A stretch of 64,000 bases of DNA from Epiperipatus broadwayi (GCA_028023455.1 JAQFVV010000056.1:3472001-3536000); one strand, 5' to 3'; counted from the stretch's first letter, positions 26,225-38,673 are shown. The notes: generated by a model from the letters alone, not told the origin. A program made the numbers and translations.

Positions 26225-26415
26225 ACTGAGCACTGATTATATATATATGCATGAAGGATGAGAATCCAGATCAACTGGTGAATGCTGATTCAGCACAAAT
26301 ATTGATACTATTTATCTTTTCCATATGTATGTGGTCATATAATTCGGTTGTAGGAAAAAGAGAGGATGACTGAAGGGAGCTTGAAAGTCTAGGTTCAAAT
26401 CCCCTCTAATTAATA
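26225..26415. repeat. Decayed relative of the MITE at 36378-36652
   Basis: Shares GAGCACTGATTATATA (GAG/AAG), GCTGATTCAGCACAAA, ATGTGGTCATAT and GGGAGCTTGAAAGTCTAGGT (CTA versus TTA) with the right two thirds of the 36.4-kb element. The left arm is not clearly preserved. Confidence 0.65.
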
Positions 26416-26520
26416 CAATCTTATAAAAGTTATATATAAAATAGAAATTGCCCTGTTATAATATGACAAGCAATTGATTAAAAAATAATCACAATAATTT
26501 GTTGTTTAGGAAATATTGTA

Positions 26521-26582
26521 AGTTTCAAACCAGAGATTTCTAGCTCTTGAGCTCATCACTCTACTGCTGAATTAAATTATGC
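26521..26582 (-). mobile_element. tRNA-like relic (SINE head or tRNA pseudogene)
   Basis: Minus strand: A-box-like TTCAGCAGTAGAGTG, anticodon-arm-like GAGCTCAAGAGCT, and GGTTTGAAAC, which is a B box GGTTCGAAAC after one CpG decay. Acceptor stem not recognised. Confidence 0.35.
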
Positions 26583-27088
26583 AGGGCAGCAATTGATTCA
26601 TTGTGGGTTTTTATAATTTGCTGACCCTTTGAAATATGCAAAATAAAAAAGCTTTCCATATTCGCTATACACCTGGGTCTCTTTTTACGTGGACTTATTT
26701 AACACAATTTTGAAGTTACGCGATTCGTGTTTCACCGGACATCGAACTCCGATATTGCGCTATTACTTTAAATAATAAATTTCAAGCACTTACGTTATAT
26801 TGAAAGCAATAGCACATTATTGGAATTCGACTTTCAACTTAGTAATTTCAATATTTTCAGTGCTTTATAATAGTAAGATTTTATGCAATAATGAAATTAA
26901 AATCATGATTTTCACATTTTATGTATACACACATTAAATTTTACAAGATTATAATGTAAATTTGTTCAAACATTGTGCGTGTTAATTTTGCATTTCAAAT
27001 CACATTCTGTTTTTGCTTTTTAAAAAAGAACGTAATCAATTATTAATCATTTAGTGTCCACAAGTTTATTTTTAAAAGGTCAGTAATA

Positions 27089-27789
27089 GCAGTGGGCACA
27101 ATTAAATTTGACAATTAAAAATTAAAATCTGATTTTTAATTGTAATTAACAATTTAAAAATTACTTACGGCGACTTGAAATAATGTGATGTGAAATTTGA
27201 TTTTTAAACGGAATTGAAAATTAAAGACAAAAATAAGAATTTAATTTTTAGTTGTTAGTTTCATAAACAATTAATAAAATCATCGTCTCAAAGATTAATT
27301 ACTAATTACGTTGTCACCAGAAAACCATTGACACAACATGAGTGTGAAGTTGGCGCTAGTTGTTTGCAAACGAATGTGTTTTTCGCAAATAGCTATAATA
27401 ATTAAAACGTGTATAAAAAATGTAAATTACTGTACTGTAAATTATGCATAAAAATATATTATTTTGAATAAAATTAAATATTATAGTTAAAAAAAGTTTG
27501 TCTTGTATCAATTTTTTTCAAATTTGAAATTTTTTATTAGTCATATTTTATTTCCTTATTTTTTTTTTTGCGCGAATTTTAAAGTAATTTTACGTTGGTG
27601 CTTTGCTTTTACATGAATTTTGAAAAATCACAGACCGCATCCCCCCTTTTTCAATGTAAGTTACGTCTATTTTTGCACGATTTCATTTGCGCGTGTTTTC
27701 TGAGGAACCTATCTATCGTGTAAAACGAGATTGTTTTTTGAATAAAAATATTAGTATATATTACTGCAAATATTCCTTGTGCCCATTGC
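27089..27789. mobile_element. 701-bp element bounded by short inverted repeats and TA
   Basis: GCAGTGGGCACAA at the left and TTGTGCCCATTGC at the right are inverse complements with one mismatch. TA flanks at 27087-27088 and 27790-27791. The interior has many more CpGs than the flanks. No coding content recognised. An 8-bp hAT-type duplication does not fit. Confidence 0.55.
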
Positions 27790-27791
27790 TA

Positions 27792-30700
27792 TAATTCATG
27801 TTTATGTCATGGAATATTTTCTAAAAAAAATACACTTTCTCTATACTAGAAGAAAAATTAAGTATATATAAAAAATAATTAACAAAGATCCTAACTGATA
27901 ATTGACTATTTTAATGCATAAGCTAGTTTCTATTTGAAAACAAATATTTCAGTTTAAGAACTAATGTTAATATTTTCATTCCTCCAAAATGTCATGGAAC
28001 ATTAATTACTATATACTGTTATCTCGACAAATCTTAAGATATGTTTAAATGTTAATAAAAAATAAAAAACATTAAATAATACTGTCTTGGATGAATCATA
28101 CAATTAAAAAAATCTTCAAAACTTTGAAAAAGACAAAAAATATTAATACTAATTAATAACATTTGTTTTATAAGAATGTTATTCCGGTCCATGGATTAAC
28201 TACATTATAAGCAACTGAAGATTAAATTATCACATTTTATGAAATTTATGTTGATAATAGATTGATAAGAAATAGTCACTTACTATCAATGATTTAAGTT
28301 TTAAAATTTTGCTAAAAAAGAGTTCGAAAATATATATCTGCCTTTTACAAGTGATATAAATTCAATGACTTATTTAGTGCTTCAAACTTGTTTTTCACAA
28401 TTTCATCTGCCAATGCAAGCTATGTCAAAAATGCAATTTTTTTTTTTTTTGCTATAAATCATGCCTTAATTAAGAATGCCAGAAAGGAAGTATATAAATG
28501 ACAGGAAAAAATACTTATTTGAATGGATAATTCAATTATATTATCTTTGTTGATTTGTTGAAGACAGCCTAATACTTTCTAAGCTGGCTCAATATTTCTT
28601 TAAACTTAAAATACTTATTGATTTGTAAATAACTATTTTGTAATTGATGACTTAAGACTCATTTAATGATGATTTACATTTACTCAAACCAATCAATAAA
28701 AAGAGATTTCCATTAATTTCCTCTCACTTTTTTCAATACCGATAAACAGCAGAATGTCCGTAAGTTTTCATTTTCATATAATTTTATCTTATATTTGAAG
28801 CTTATAGGAATATTAAATTTTTTTATTGTAACAAAGTTAGAGAAATATATATATGTGTGTAAGCAATATTATTGTTTTTTCTTTTAATTGCAACAACAAA
28901 ATAAATATGAGCAATAGAAATGATGACAAACATTATTCATTATTTATTTTTATTATCATCCAGCATGGTTTAGTACAATGGTAAAGTGATAATTCTGTAG
29001 CTCAAATTCAATTCTATCACTACATTACTTGAATTAATATCATTATTGAATGTAATTTTGGCTAGTGCAATGATGATAATGATAGATTTAAGAGCTAAAA
29101 GTATCCTGGACTGATTCCTACTGCAAAAAAATACTCATCCTGTTATTTTAGTCATTAACCATTACTTGACACTCTGAGCAACTGATCATTAAATATTGCC
29201 TTTATTTAAAAAAAAAAAAATCCAATGATTCAAGTATTAGTAATGACTTACTATATTAAAATTAGTATGTGCATTTTTTATAATATCCATTCCATATAAA
29301 TATACATGATGAAAAAAAAAAAATGTAAATAATTAAATTTTGGAAACAAGCACTTATTTTGTCATATTTAAATATTTAAAATATATAAATATGTCAAAAT
29401 AAATGACATTTAAGTTTCAGTCACTATTTCCAGCTAATGAATAACAACTAGAAGAAAAAATTTCAGTAGTGCAAATGAATCAATATATATGCACAAATTA
29501 ACATAAAAGAACAAATCACCAATGTAAATTTATCATTTTATTTTAAATTTGTCTATTCCTAAACAAATACATTTATTATATATTCAAATCTAAAACTTAA
29601 AAAAAAAAAACCATAATGTTCTCTAAAAGTTCTTTATATGATAATTTTAATTTTTCCCTATTATTTTATCATATTAACAACAACAATAATATGTTTTTCC
29701 ATACAATAGCCTTCCTCTCTAGGGTTAACTTTAATTCCCCTCTCCCCAACCCACAAAAAAATGTTTCAATAGGAATATAGAAACAATAATTTTTTTTCAT
29801 AAATAATCAATGAGGTCTGAAAAATATTTAAAATAAAGATGAATACAATTGACAGCTTTAAGTAAATTTTCTCATCATGAATGTTAAAATTTAAAAATTG
29901 CAATATAAATACATTGTTGTTATTCCAGAGTGCATGAATTAGGAATTTTGTTTTATGAGTAGATTTAAATCAACCAGCATGGTTTTACAAAAATATTCAC
30001 AAAGCCTATGATTGTGTAGCATATACATCAATAAAAAAGTTGAATTGTTAAAAAAATTCAAGTGTGTTTATTCACATTCAACATCAATATCTATAATACA
30101 TATTAATTCTCTATATAAAATCAAAAACTTTACAATTCTATGATAAAAACTCGTTTTCAAAACAAAAGACAACAGAAAAGATATAACAACAGTTTCTAAT
30201 ATAAGAATAATCTGATTTCAATTTTTAAAAAAAAAATGAAAATGTAGTCAAAGAGTATACAATCTCTGTACAATTTTTCTATGAAGAAGTTAAAATTATT
30301 CATAAGCTTTATAAATACGTATTTATTTACTTACAATTCTGGGTGACAGCTGAAATCAAAACATTTATAATTCTATGCTAAAAATCAATTATCAAAACAA
30401 AATAAAAATGGTGATAGTTTTAATTTTCACATAAGATTCCTTAACTCAACTAATACAGTTTAATGAAAAAACTGAAATGTTAAAAATCATCTCAATTTGT
30501 TATTTATTCCCAATTCTGTACAAACATAAAACCAAAAGAGTTCAAAATGTGCAAATAGGCAAAAAAAAAAAAAATTCATGAAAAACATGTGCAGAAAAGC
30601 TATAACTTTTATATATTAACTTCTTAAATTCTTATCATTTAGTAAGGCAAAATTTCAAGTAAATATACTAAGATAATAAATTTTTTATTCTTTTTTTCCT

Positions 30701-32954
30701 TAATTAATTTTTTTAAAACAATACTGTGCCAAGGCCAAATTGGCACATGTATATAAAATAATTTTGTCGTAAAAAAATCATTAAAACAAAAAAATCTTTC
30801 GCAAAAGAGTTTGAAATAAAAGTTGAAAAATCATTGATTTAAAGTGGGAAGGGGGTTTTCTTAAAGTTAAACTGAAGGTTTTATAAAAAGGAAGTAAAGA
30901 GTTTATTATTATTAGTGAAATACAATTTAAAAGCTTTAAAAAAATATATAAATCTCTTCATTTAAATTAAAGAAGAAAAATAATCTTAAAACTAGTTTTG
31001 ATGTGTAGAGTAAAATTATATATGTGCGTGCGAATGTAAAAAAAATGTATCAGTATTAAATATTATAAATAAATGAAAATGTATTTAAAAAAAAAAAAAA
31101 AAACACAGCGGTGCGCTACTAATTAAAGATATGAAAACAACACGTTTTGAAATAGCTACTACTAATTAAACAATCAATCAAAAAACATGTTGTCTTAGGA
31201 TTAATTACTAAAGGAATTTCGACAACACCTATTGCACATTTGCCGGAGGATATCAAAAGGAAAACACTTTGTCGATATAAATACTGAATATTTTATCGGA
31301 CAATCAGTTTTTTGAGTTTGCAATTCAGTCTAATTTCCAGTGACAGTTTGTTTCAGTACAATTTCTATTATGTATACAGAAACCAACATGCACTGTTGAG
31401 CAGCCTTGGAAATATACGCTTGTGCTCCAGCCTTTTTGTCCAACAAGAACATCAAAACCTGCCTGTGAAATAATGTCTTCATAACAACTCCGAAATCCTC
31501 CATCAAACGTTCAACTGTCTTCAAGAATAAAACAAATGGATTCACATAAAATCTCTTCAAGAATCGTCAAAATCTAACCGGTTAGATATAATCCATCAGA
31601 AGCAGCCAACAACAAGAAAAAAAATCCTAGGTATATATTTTATTATTATCATTTATACGTAGTAGTCACCACTGTAATCCGTAAATATTCAAGATTCAAA
31701 TTATATGAACTCTATCATACATAAAATGAACTATTGATATGTGTGTGTAAGTTTCAAATGCTATTAATGCTTTATTATTATGTTTGTGAATGTGAAATGA
31801 TTTAAAGGTCAAAGATTATTTATGCTTTTTTCTTAAAATATATTATCATGTGTTAATTTAAAAAAAATGTGCGTGTGTTAAAATTGGATTTATAGAAATG
31901 TTTATAATGCGTTAATGTTAGTTAATAAATTATCTTTAAAACTTAATTAATGATAAGTAAAATAAATTATCTTTAAACTTAAACTTTATTTGTCAGTCAA
32001 TTCTTCTTACCAACCTTTTATTAATTATTTCCACCACCAATTTTTGTATACTTTGTTATTGAATAAAATTAGACTGAGCTAGTTTGAGGAAATGTTTCGA
32101 GCGCTGGATTATGAGCCTACTGCCCGAATACGTTAGTCCTTTGGACTAGCTGGTGCCGGGAGTTTACTCCGAAACAAATAAAGTATTTGGATAGTAGGGG
32201 TTTGAATCTAGCAGCCAAGATGGGCCATTGTTGATAGTTAAAGCTATCAATAAAATCTCCCATTTTGCTCGAACGTGCCGGCTCGTTCACGTATCATTTA
32301 TAAGATTATAAATGTATATGAAAGGAGTTTGAAACCGGTCAAAACTTATATACGTATAAGTAAGTGGTTTCAGCGGTTTGACCCGGTACAATACAGATAT
32401 TTATTAATACATTAAATAATTTTTTAAGCATTTCTTATTTTATCAATACTTTTACATCTTTCAAAAATGTTGCAACTTCTATTATAGTACAGTATTTAAA
32501 TTTCTGCTACTTACCAATACAAAATTTCTTCATAATCAATTAAATATAGATAACAAGTTTATATTTATTTTATTTATTATAAAAGCAGACTGCACCAGGT
32601 TATGTAAAGCCTGGCGTTTTTTTTTTTTTTGTAGTTGGTTGCTTAAACAAATTTTTTTTTTTTGAGATTTAAGGTAAATTAAACAAAAGATTTAATATTA
32701 TATATTAAACGTGTGAAATGTATCTGCCCTGAAAGCCAATGTTTAACTTCAATTATACACTAATGAAAACTAAATGTAAATGTGGTACTAAAGCATTTAT
32801 TTTGTCCTCTCACTATTGTAATGATTTATACGTTTTAGGTTTGATTAGGCATTTATTTTACACACCATAAAGTGCAAGTTAATCAAACTATGAAAAGAAA
32901 ATATATTCCGATCATTTATAAATCCGGATATTTCAAGAACAGTTAGTTGTCGGT
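27792..32954. other. No convincing gene; CpG-bearing pieces at 31110-31600 and 32090-32400
   Basis: Mostly AT-rich. 31330-31560 has a 76-codon minus frame (KTLFHRQVLMFLLDKKAGA) with no family match I know. 32090-32400 contains TTAGTCC-TTT-GGACTAG, a small hairpin, and GGGTTTGAATC, a B-box-like string, and may be part of an unknown repeat. 32570-32710 shares weak sequence (AAACAAATTTT, GATTTAAGGTAAATT) with 35795-35860 and 36085-36120. Confidence 0.4.
28962..29130 (+). mobile_element. Probable decayed tRNA-derived SINE
   Basis: GCATGGTTTAGTACAATGG resembles a tRNA 5' half with A box, and CTCAAATTCAATTC a weakened B box about 35 bp later. Downstream, GATAGATTTAAGAGCTAAAA is similar to stretches at about 7990-8050 and 13930-13995, suggesting a dispersed family. 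Low confidence. Confidence 0.35.
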
Positions 32955-34322
32955 GCAAATTTAGTACGTGATCTCTGCCATTTTGAATTTAAAAATTGAC
33001 CAAAAACATCGTCTGACACATCTAAGTGATAAAAAAGTACGCGAAAACGCAAAAAAAATGAAAAATTTCAGATTCTGTATCTCATTTTAAATTATAAATC
33101 AAATAATTTATATGTAGAGAGAGCAAGATTACAAATAGAATAGTTTTAAATCTTAATCAATAAATATTAGCCATCCTTCGTTAAATTTAATACATATTTC
33201 TTTGAATCTAAACAATATGCTTTGATATGATTGGAGGGGGGGGGGGGAGAAAAGAAACTTAAAAAAAAAAAACAACTTTTAAATCTTGTTATTGTTGAGT
33301 TTAAAATCTAAGAAGTTTGCTCTGCTCTCCCTCAAGAGGGGAAAACAAACAATTTAATTTCCCTTATTATTCAAAGTAAACTATAAAAAAATCCATTTTA
33401 TAACTTTTTATAGATTCTAAAATTAGTGAAATAAAGTTAAGCCAGTATATATATACAGTCTAGTTTACAAAATAATATTAATTTCTATATACATTTGTGT
33501 ACAAGCAGGCAGTCTATAATAGCGGTATTCATACGAAAACTAAATAATCTTTAATAAATTAGCTGAAATTAATATTATTTTTGTAAACTAGGCAATTTGG
33601 TGGGTTTTTTTTTCCATGTCATAGCATCGACCGGGAGGTGAACCTACAACCGTCTGCAACCAACTACTTGCTTGCAAGGCGACTGCGATGACCGACCTCT
33701 TGACTAACAACGCTTGACCTAACTAATTATATATATTTAAAAATTACATTCCATAGATTATTTTTTTATTATTGTTATAGCAAATGTCACAACAGTAACT
33801 AAAACTCAACAATAACAAGATTTAAAAGGTTTTTTTTTTTAAAGTTTCTTTTCTTACCCCCCCCCCCCCCATCAAATCAAAGCATATTGTTTAGATTCTA
33901 AGAAATATGTATTAAATTTAACGAAGGATGACTAACATTTATTGATTAAGGTTTAAAACTATTCTATTTGTAACCTTGCTCTCTCTCTATATATAATATA
34001 AATTATTTGATTTATAATTTAAAATGAGATACAGAATCTGAAATTTTGCAAACAAAGAGAACATCTTCTGGTAAGAAAAAATACAGTTAATTGTAAAATG
34101 AATTAAGTTTTAGTTTGACTTTTATATATATACCTTCGATTTTTCCCGTTTTGACCTTACCTTTTTTTTAATATGCGATATCATATCTATTTTGTAAGGT
34201 TTTTTTTTTGTGTGTATGTGTGTGTGTGTTTTCGCGTACTTTTTTATCACTTACATGTGTCAGACGATGTTTTTGGTCGATTTTGAAATTCAAAATGGCA
34301 GAGATCGCGTACTAAATTTGCC
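32955..34322. mobile_element. 1.37-kb inverted-repeat (foldback) element
   Basis: 32955-33310 (GCAAATTTAGTACGTGATC, then CATCGTCTGACACAT, GTACGCGAAAAC, CAATATGCTTTGAT and a G-run) recurs as inverse complement in 33825-34322 (C-run, ATCAAAGCATATTG, GTTTTCGCGTAC, ATGTGTCAGACGATG, GATCGCGTACTAAATTTG). The innermost part pairs CTAGTTTACAAAATAATATT (33468) with its complement near 33575-33595. The right arm has extra sequence (about 34050-34230) and a SINE at 33603-33718. No target duplication was recognised and no protein is encoded. Confidence 0.75.
33603..33718 (-). mobile_element. tRNA-derived SINE, nested in the foldback element
   Basis: Minus strand starts GGTCAAGCGTTG, has an acceptor-like pair GCGTTGT/TCGATGC, the B-box-like GGTTCACCTCCCGG, then GCTATGACATGG and an A-run followed by CCC. 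The same start and end occur in the copy at 51822-51920, so both belong to one family. The tRNA-like part (33624-33713) is about 90 nt, with extra bases in the variable region, so it is not a functional tRNA. Confidence 0.72.
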
Positions 34323-36375
34323 CCCAGTTATCTTTCCTGATTAACGAGCCTAATATTATTTACAATTTTAAATTGTGGGCAGAATCAGTTTTTAATTTAT
34401 ATAGAGGGCGGTAGAGTCAATAGACTCTGCTTCTGAATGAGGTATATCGTAACTTACTAAGCAAATAATTACAAAGGTCAGGATTATGATTTCCCATTAC
34501 TTAATCATTTTATTTTAAAAAAATATTTCTCCCGGGCTTAATTAATAAATCATATGGGAAAGGTAATTTATTCATTTCTCTAAAACTAAATAATAAAATC
34601 TAACACTCAAAATTAGTAACGTAACTAACTAAAAATTAAGAACATACAATGAAAGTTTTATATTAGCAGTAAAGGTTTATTACAGCACATTAAACATTTA
34701 AACACTTATAATAATAAAATTATAATATTGGAAAGAAACACATACATGCATTATGTAAATGATTGATTATCATAGAAGTCCAGTTCCATTGGATGAGTAG
34801 TCCACAGTATTGATTTAGTTTCATTCTGGTATTACTTTCATATCTCTGATCCGTATTTAGGCAAGACTACGAGAGGTGCCGGCAAATGATCTGTGTCTAC
34901 TCACCCATGGAGAATAGATTCAGCTTAGTACTTCTAGGTGATAGCATTTTATTACAGCTTTGAAAATGCTGCACCCAAGAACAGCTACCAAAAAACACAG
35001 GTAAAAAGACTACTAAATGTGTCTGTTTCTTTTATACTCACAATCATTTTTGAGAGGTCTTGTGCATATTTTCTTTACCTTTTGTTTTATTGTATAATCT
35101 TCTACAATCCTTGTTAGTTTTTAGTTACAGAGACTTTTTTTTATCAATTATTTCAGCCATCTTTAATTAGCATTAAGAACATCACTTTGATTTTAATCTC
35201 TTGCGTTTATAACTTCTTTTTTTATCTGAATAACTAATTTGTATGCACTTATATTCCTTCCAATATTAACATTACTGTGATTACATAAATTTTAATCACA
35301 AATAATTTTCATTGTATGCACACAAAAAAAATTCCACTAATAAAAAAAAACAAAAAACTAAATTATGTTCACTGATGATTTTTAAATTTTACTTTTTAAC
35401 TCTTACTCAATGCTAATATACTTGTACCATATATGTGTAAATGGTACACTATATAACATATTTCAAATATGAATTTACGTTCTGTAATCACATTTTCTTC
35501 ATGATTTACATACTGATTTTTTTCCATGCATTTTTTATTAGTTTTTCGCATAAATATAATAATACGCTAACCAAAACAAAATATAGATATTACTAGAGTA
35601 TCTATTTTTTTTCTCCTTACTAAATATGACATTTCAAATATGAATTTATGTTTTATAATCATATTTTCTTCATGATATAAATTCTATACTTATGTAGTTA
35701 AAAGCACATTTTTTTTCAAATGGTTTTTCAATGGCGGAGATCATCATTATAGCAGAATACAAAAACTCCGGGCTTTCAGCCCATAGTTTTGTAATAATTG
35801 GTTGTGTTAACAAATTTTTTAAAGATTTAATGTAAATTCCACAAAACCTTTAAATATTATTTAAATAAATTTCCGAATTTTAATAAAACTAAATTAAAAT
35901 TTACAATTTTAAATATACCTAAGCCCACTGAATAAAAAATGTAATTTTTTTTTTCCTGCTAGTCGGTCACAACAATAATAAATTTATTAAAGCATTATTA
36001 CTAGTTACCATTATTAATGTTAAAATACAAAAACGCAGTCGTTTGTGTATTTTTTTATTAAATATAATACTTGTAATACTGGTTGCCTTTACCAATTTGT
36101 TTTAAAGATTTAATGTAAATATGTTTTTTTTTTTATTAAACATTGCTAATCTATAAAAGTTCGTTAAATATTGCTAAGTACGTTGTCATTCATCTGAAGT
36201 ATATTTGGGAACTAACAGACCATCAAATCATGGAGTGCCTTAACATTGAATTATGAATAGGCATTTGTGGTTGTTTCTGTAGAAGGATGGGAACCTTTAC
36301 CATGAAATGTATACTATATCTCTATAGTATTTGAGTGAATGCAAGTTTAATTTATATACTTGGAGTTTAGATGTG
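34323..36375. other. No gene seen
   Basis: Contains the direct repeat 35459-35677 and a small hairpin CCGGGCT-TTC-AGCCC near 35770. 34790-34930 is less AT-rich (ACTACGAGAGGTGCCGGC) but not coding in any recognisable way. Confidence 0.45.
35459..35677 (+). repeat. Direct repeat, 48-bp units 171 bp apart
   Basis: ATTTCAAATATGAATTTACG (35459) and ATTTCAAATATGAATTTATG (35630) each continue through AATCAYATTTTCTTCATGAT. Confidence 0.7.
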
Positions 36376-36377
36376 TA

Positions 36378-36652
36378 ACCATAAAGGACTTGAACATACT
36401 TTCAAGCTCCCTTCAGCTATCTGCTCTACTTTATACAGCTGATACATACAACCACACACATGAAATCAAGCACTGATTATATACGTGTGAGAGATGATGA
36501 TCTGGACAAACTGATGAGTGCTGATTCAGCACAAAATATGTATATTGGAGATCATATCTTTTTCACATGTGTGTGGTCATATGTAAAGGTTATATGAGAT
36601 AGAGCAGATAGCTGATGGGAGCTTGAAAGTTTATGTTCAAGTCCTTTAGGGT
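36378..36652. mobile_element. TA-flanked palindromic MITE
   Basis: Left ACCATAAAGGACTTGAACAT and the complement of the right ACCCTAAAGGACTTGAACAT begin long inverted arms (about 90 bp, including TTTCAAGCTCCC and AGCTATCTGCTCT). TA stands at both ends (36376-36377, 36653-36654). The apex is the hairpin GTGCTG-ATT-CAGCAC. A related copy lies at 26225-26415. Resembles Tc1/mariner-derived MITEs by its TA target. Confidence 0.75.
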
Positions 36653-36654
36653 TA

Positions 36655-37588
36655 TATCTCTATTTAAAAGCACTCCTACTGATTTTCCCCCATTTTTTTT
36701 ATTTAATGGGGACTTACTTCCTTTGCATAAATGTAGAGGTTGTGACTTTGACATTGGACAAACATTTATTCATCAATCAGACAATAGAAAAAATATGGAT
36801 TTTATATATAAGATTATTTTTTAAAAAGCATTTGCTAACAACATTTACATTTAAGTTATGGTAATACATTACGTTTAATTTTTAAACATTTTCCGGATAT
36901 AATTTACAAGATTTGTGTTTGCATGACTGCTCATTTCCAAAAATTTTCTGAAGCCAAAATTAACATTGAATTCAAGATTTTAAAATAAAGATAGTTTACT
37001 TTATTAAATTTGACCACCACATCTAAATGTAAGCAGGTTTTGTTTTCCTTATCTGAATTTCAAATTTAAATCATGAAACACAAATTATTTCAGGTATTCC
37101 ATTTGTTTTTAAAAGAGGATAAATAATGGAGCTAAAAATTCTTAACGGGTTGATTCTTTGTAGTGTGTCATTTGTGTGTCACAGCCGATTCATTGAAATT
37201 TTGTTTTCTTTTTTAAATTGTGCGAAAACTATAAGCATGATGTCAACAGAAATCCCAGCATTCATTGCTGCTTAATTCCATCTTTAAAATGATGTATCAC
37301 AATTTGAAATCGGATAAAATTTGAATTTTTTATTTAATATTTTTGTTAATAGGGACATTTAATTTTTTTTCTATTTTGGTCAATTTATTAGTTTACACGA
37401 GGGTGATAAAGGCAGAAAATTTTTATCAGCCTCATTAACTAACTAAAGTAGATTAAAAATATGCTGATGATTCACATTCAAAACCTTCAATGGGATGTGA
37501 TCGTAATCGCGGAATATCAGTTGTAGTATACAATTTTAATTTTTTAAATATTTTTTTTTAATTATTTGATAAATGGGTACTCATCTTT
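36655..37588. other. No gene seen
   Basis: AT-rich spacer between two TA-flanked elements. The 36633-36824 plus frame overlaps the MITE end and is spurious. Confidence 0.5.
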
Positions 37589-37590
37589 TA

Positions 37591-38671
37591 GCTAAAGACA
37601 CCGTTCTATGGCGCGGTTTTCACGCCAAAACACATTAAAATGCTGTTTCCGTGGCCGACACGTTCGAACCCGCTTTTTCAATAGTACAACTTTTTTGTTG
37701 TGCTACAGAATGCAGGCCACTATGTCGCGTCGCAGTACAGCATGTATGTTGCATGGTAGCAAATATATTTTGCGAATTCGCACAATTTATAAAACAGTTA
37801 CGACTTGATGAGAGAGTTTGTATTTGAATCGGATGGAAATGTTGTTTTCATTGAATTTTTTTTTATTTTAAAGGATTAAAATGTTGATATTTTGTAAAGT
37901 AATAATTCTAAGACTTTTTACAACGTACTGTATTGAAGTTTTAATTGGGAAAATGTTAAAGATCTATGTTTTTAGTGAGTTGCAATTAGGTAACGCGTCA
38001 AGTAACGTACTGTTCGTAACATTCCACGAGACAAAGAAGACTTCTACCGTGTGTATATTTTTGAAGTAAGAAAAGTACAAATATACAGGTTTTTTTTGTA
38101 AATTTAATAAAAAGCAAATATTATAAACATGTTTAATAAGTAAAGAAGACATTTGTATGTGTTTGTTGTTGTTTAAAAAAGTTTGAGTTTCTTTATTTTG
38201 TCCGAGTACGGTTACGATTTTGAATTTTTTTATTTTAGCATTACAAACAAACAGAACACTAACCCTAAAACTAACCCTAAACCTAACCCTAAAACTAACC
38301 CTAAATCTAACCGTAACAACTTTTACTTTTATTACGATTATTATTTTTTAGTTAAACAACAACAAAAAAAGTCGTAACACAAGTAAAAAAATATCCGATA
38401 GAAAATTGATAAAAAAAAAAGCCGTAACACAATTTAAAAAGTATACGATATAAAAAACACGAATCAAATTGTAATTTGTTGATTTTATTTTACATTTATT
38501 ATTATCATTTAAATTGTATACGTTAATAAAAAATAATATTTAAAAAAGACGATTTTGTTTTGTTTTTATTTTCGCATTACAAACAGAAAAATTATTAAAA
38601 TCAACGGCCCGTGAATGTTCATATTTTATAGTTTTAGCGTGAAAACGATGCCATCCAATGGCGTCTTTAGC
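37591..38671. mobile_element. 1.08-kb TIR element carrying telomere-like repeats
   Basis: The left end 37591-37631 (GCTAAAGACACCG..., TTTTCACGCCAAAAC) and the complement of 38631-38671 match at about 33 of 41 positions. TA flanks at 37589-37590 and 38672-38673. CpG-rich relative to surroundings. The open frames inside (37608-37808, 37881-38069) show no recognised motifs. Non-autonomous DNA transposon by structure; superfamily not assigned. Confidence 0.65.
38259..38318 (+). repeat. 12-bp tandem repeat resembling telomeric sequence
   Basis: Five units of CTAACCCTAAAM, the last degenerate, inside the TIR element 37591-38671. On the other strand each unit reads as one TTAGGG plus a TTTTAG-like half. 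It is not a perfect telomere array. Confidence 0.8.
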
Positions 38672-38673
38672 TA

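Larger units (their letters stand above)
25743..27086. other. Mixed repeat remnants, no gene
   Basis: Besides the MITE relic (26225-26415) and the tRNA-like relic (26521-26582), 26690-26770 is CpG-bearing (TTACGCGATTCG, CACCGGACATCGAAC) and unassigned. Confidence 0.45.

Noticed and set aside
28725-28760. Tiny exon-like motif (pyrimidine tract, CAG, short ATGTCC, GTAAGT)
   Set aside because: Only about 10 bases would be exonic and nothing nearby supports a plus-strand gene; such strings occur by chance.
36509-36535. CTGATGA directly followed by hairpin GTGCTG-ATT-CAGCAC, looking like a second hammerhead family
   Set aside because: The following bases are AAAA (or AAAT in the 26.3-kb relative), not GAAA; no stem I pairs next to the core; and the hairpin is simply the apex of the palindromic MITE. 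CpG decay of GAAA is possible but unsupported.
38259-38318. Interstitial telomere tract marking a chromosome fusion
   Set aside because: Only 60 bp, a 12-bp degenerate unit rather than a pure telomere repeat, and located inside a TIR element.
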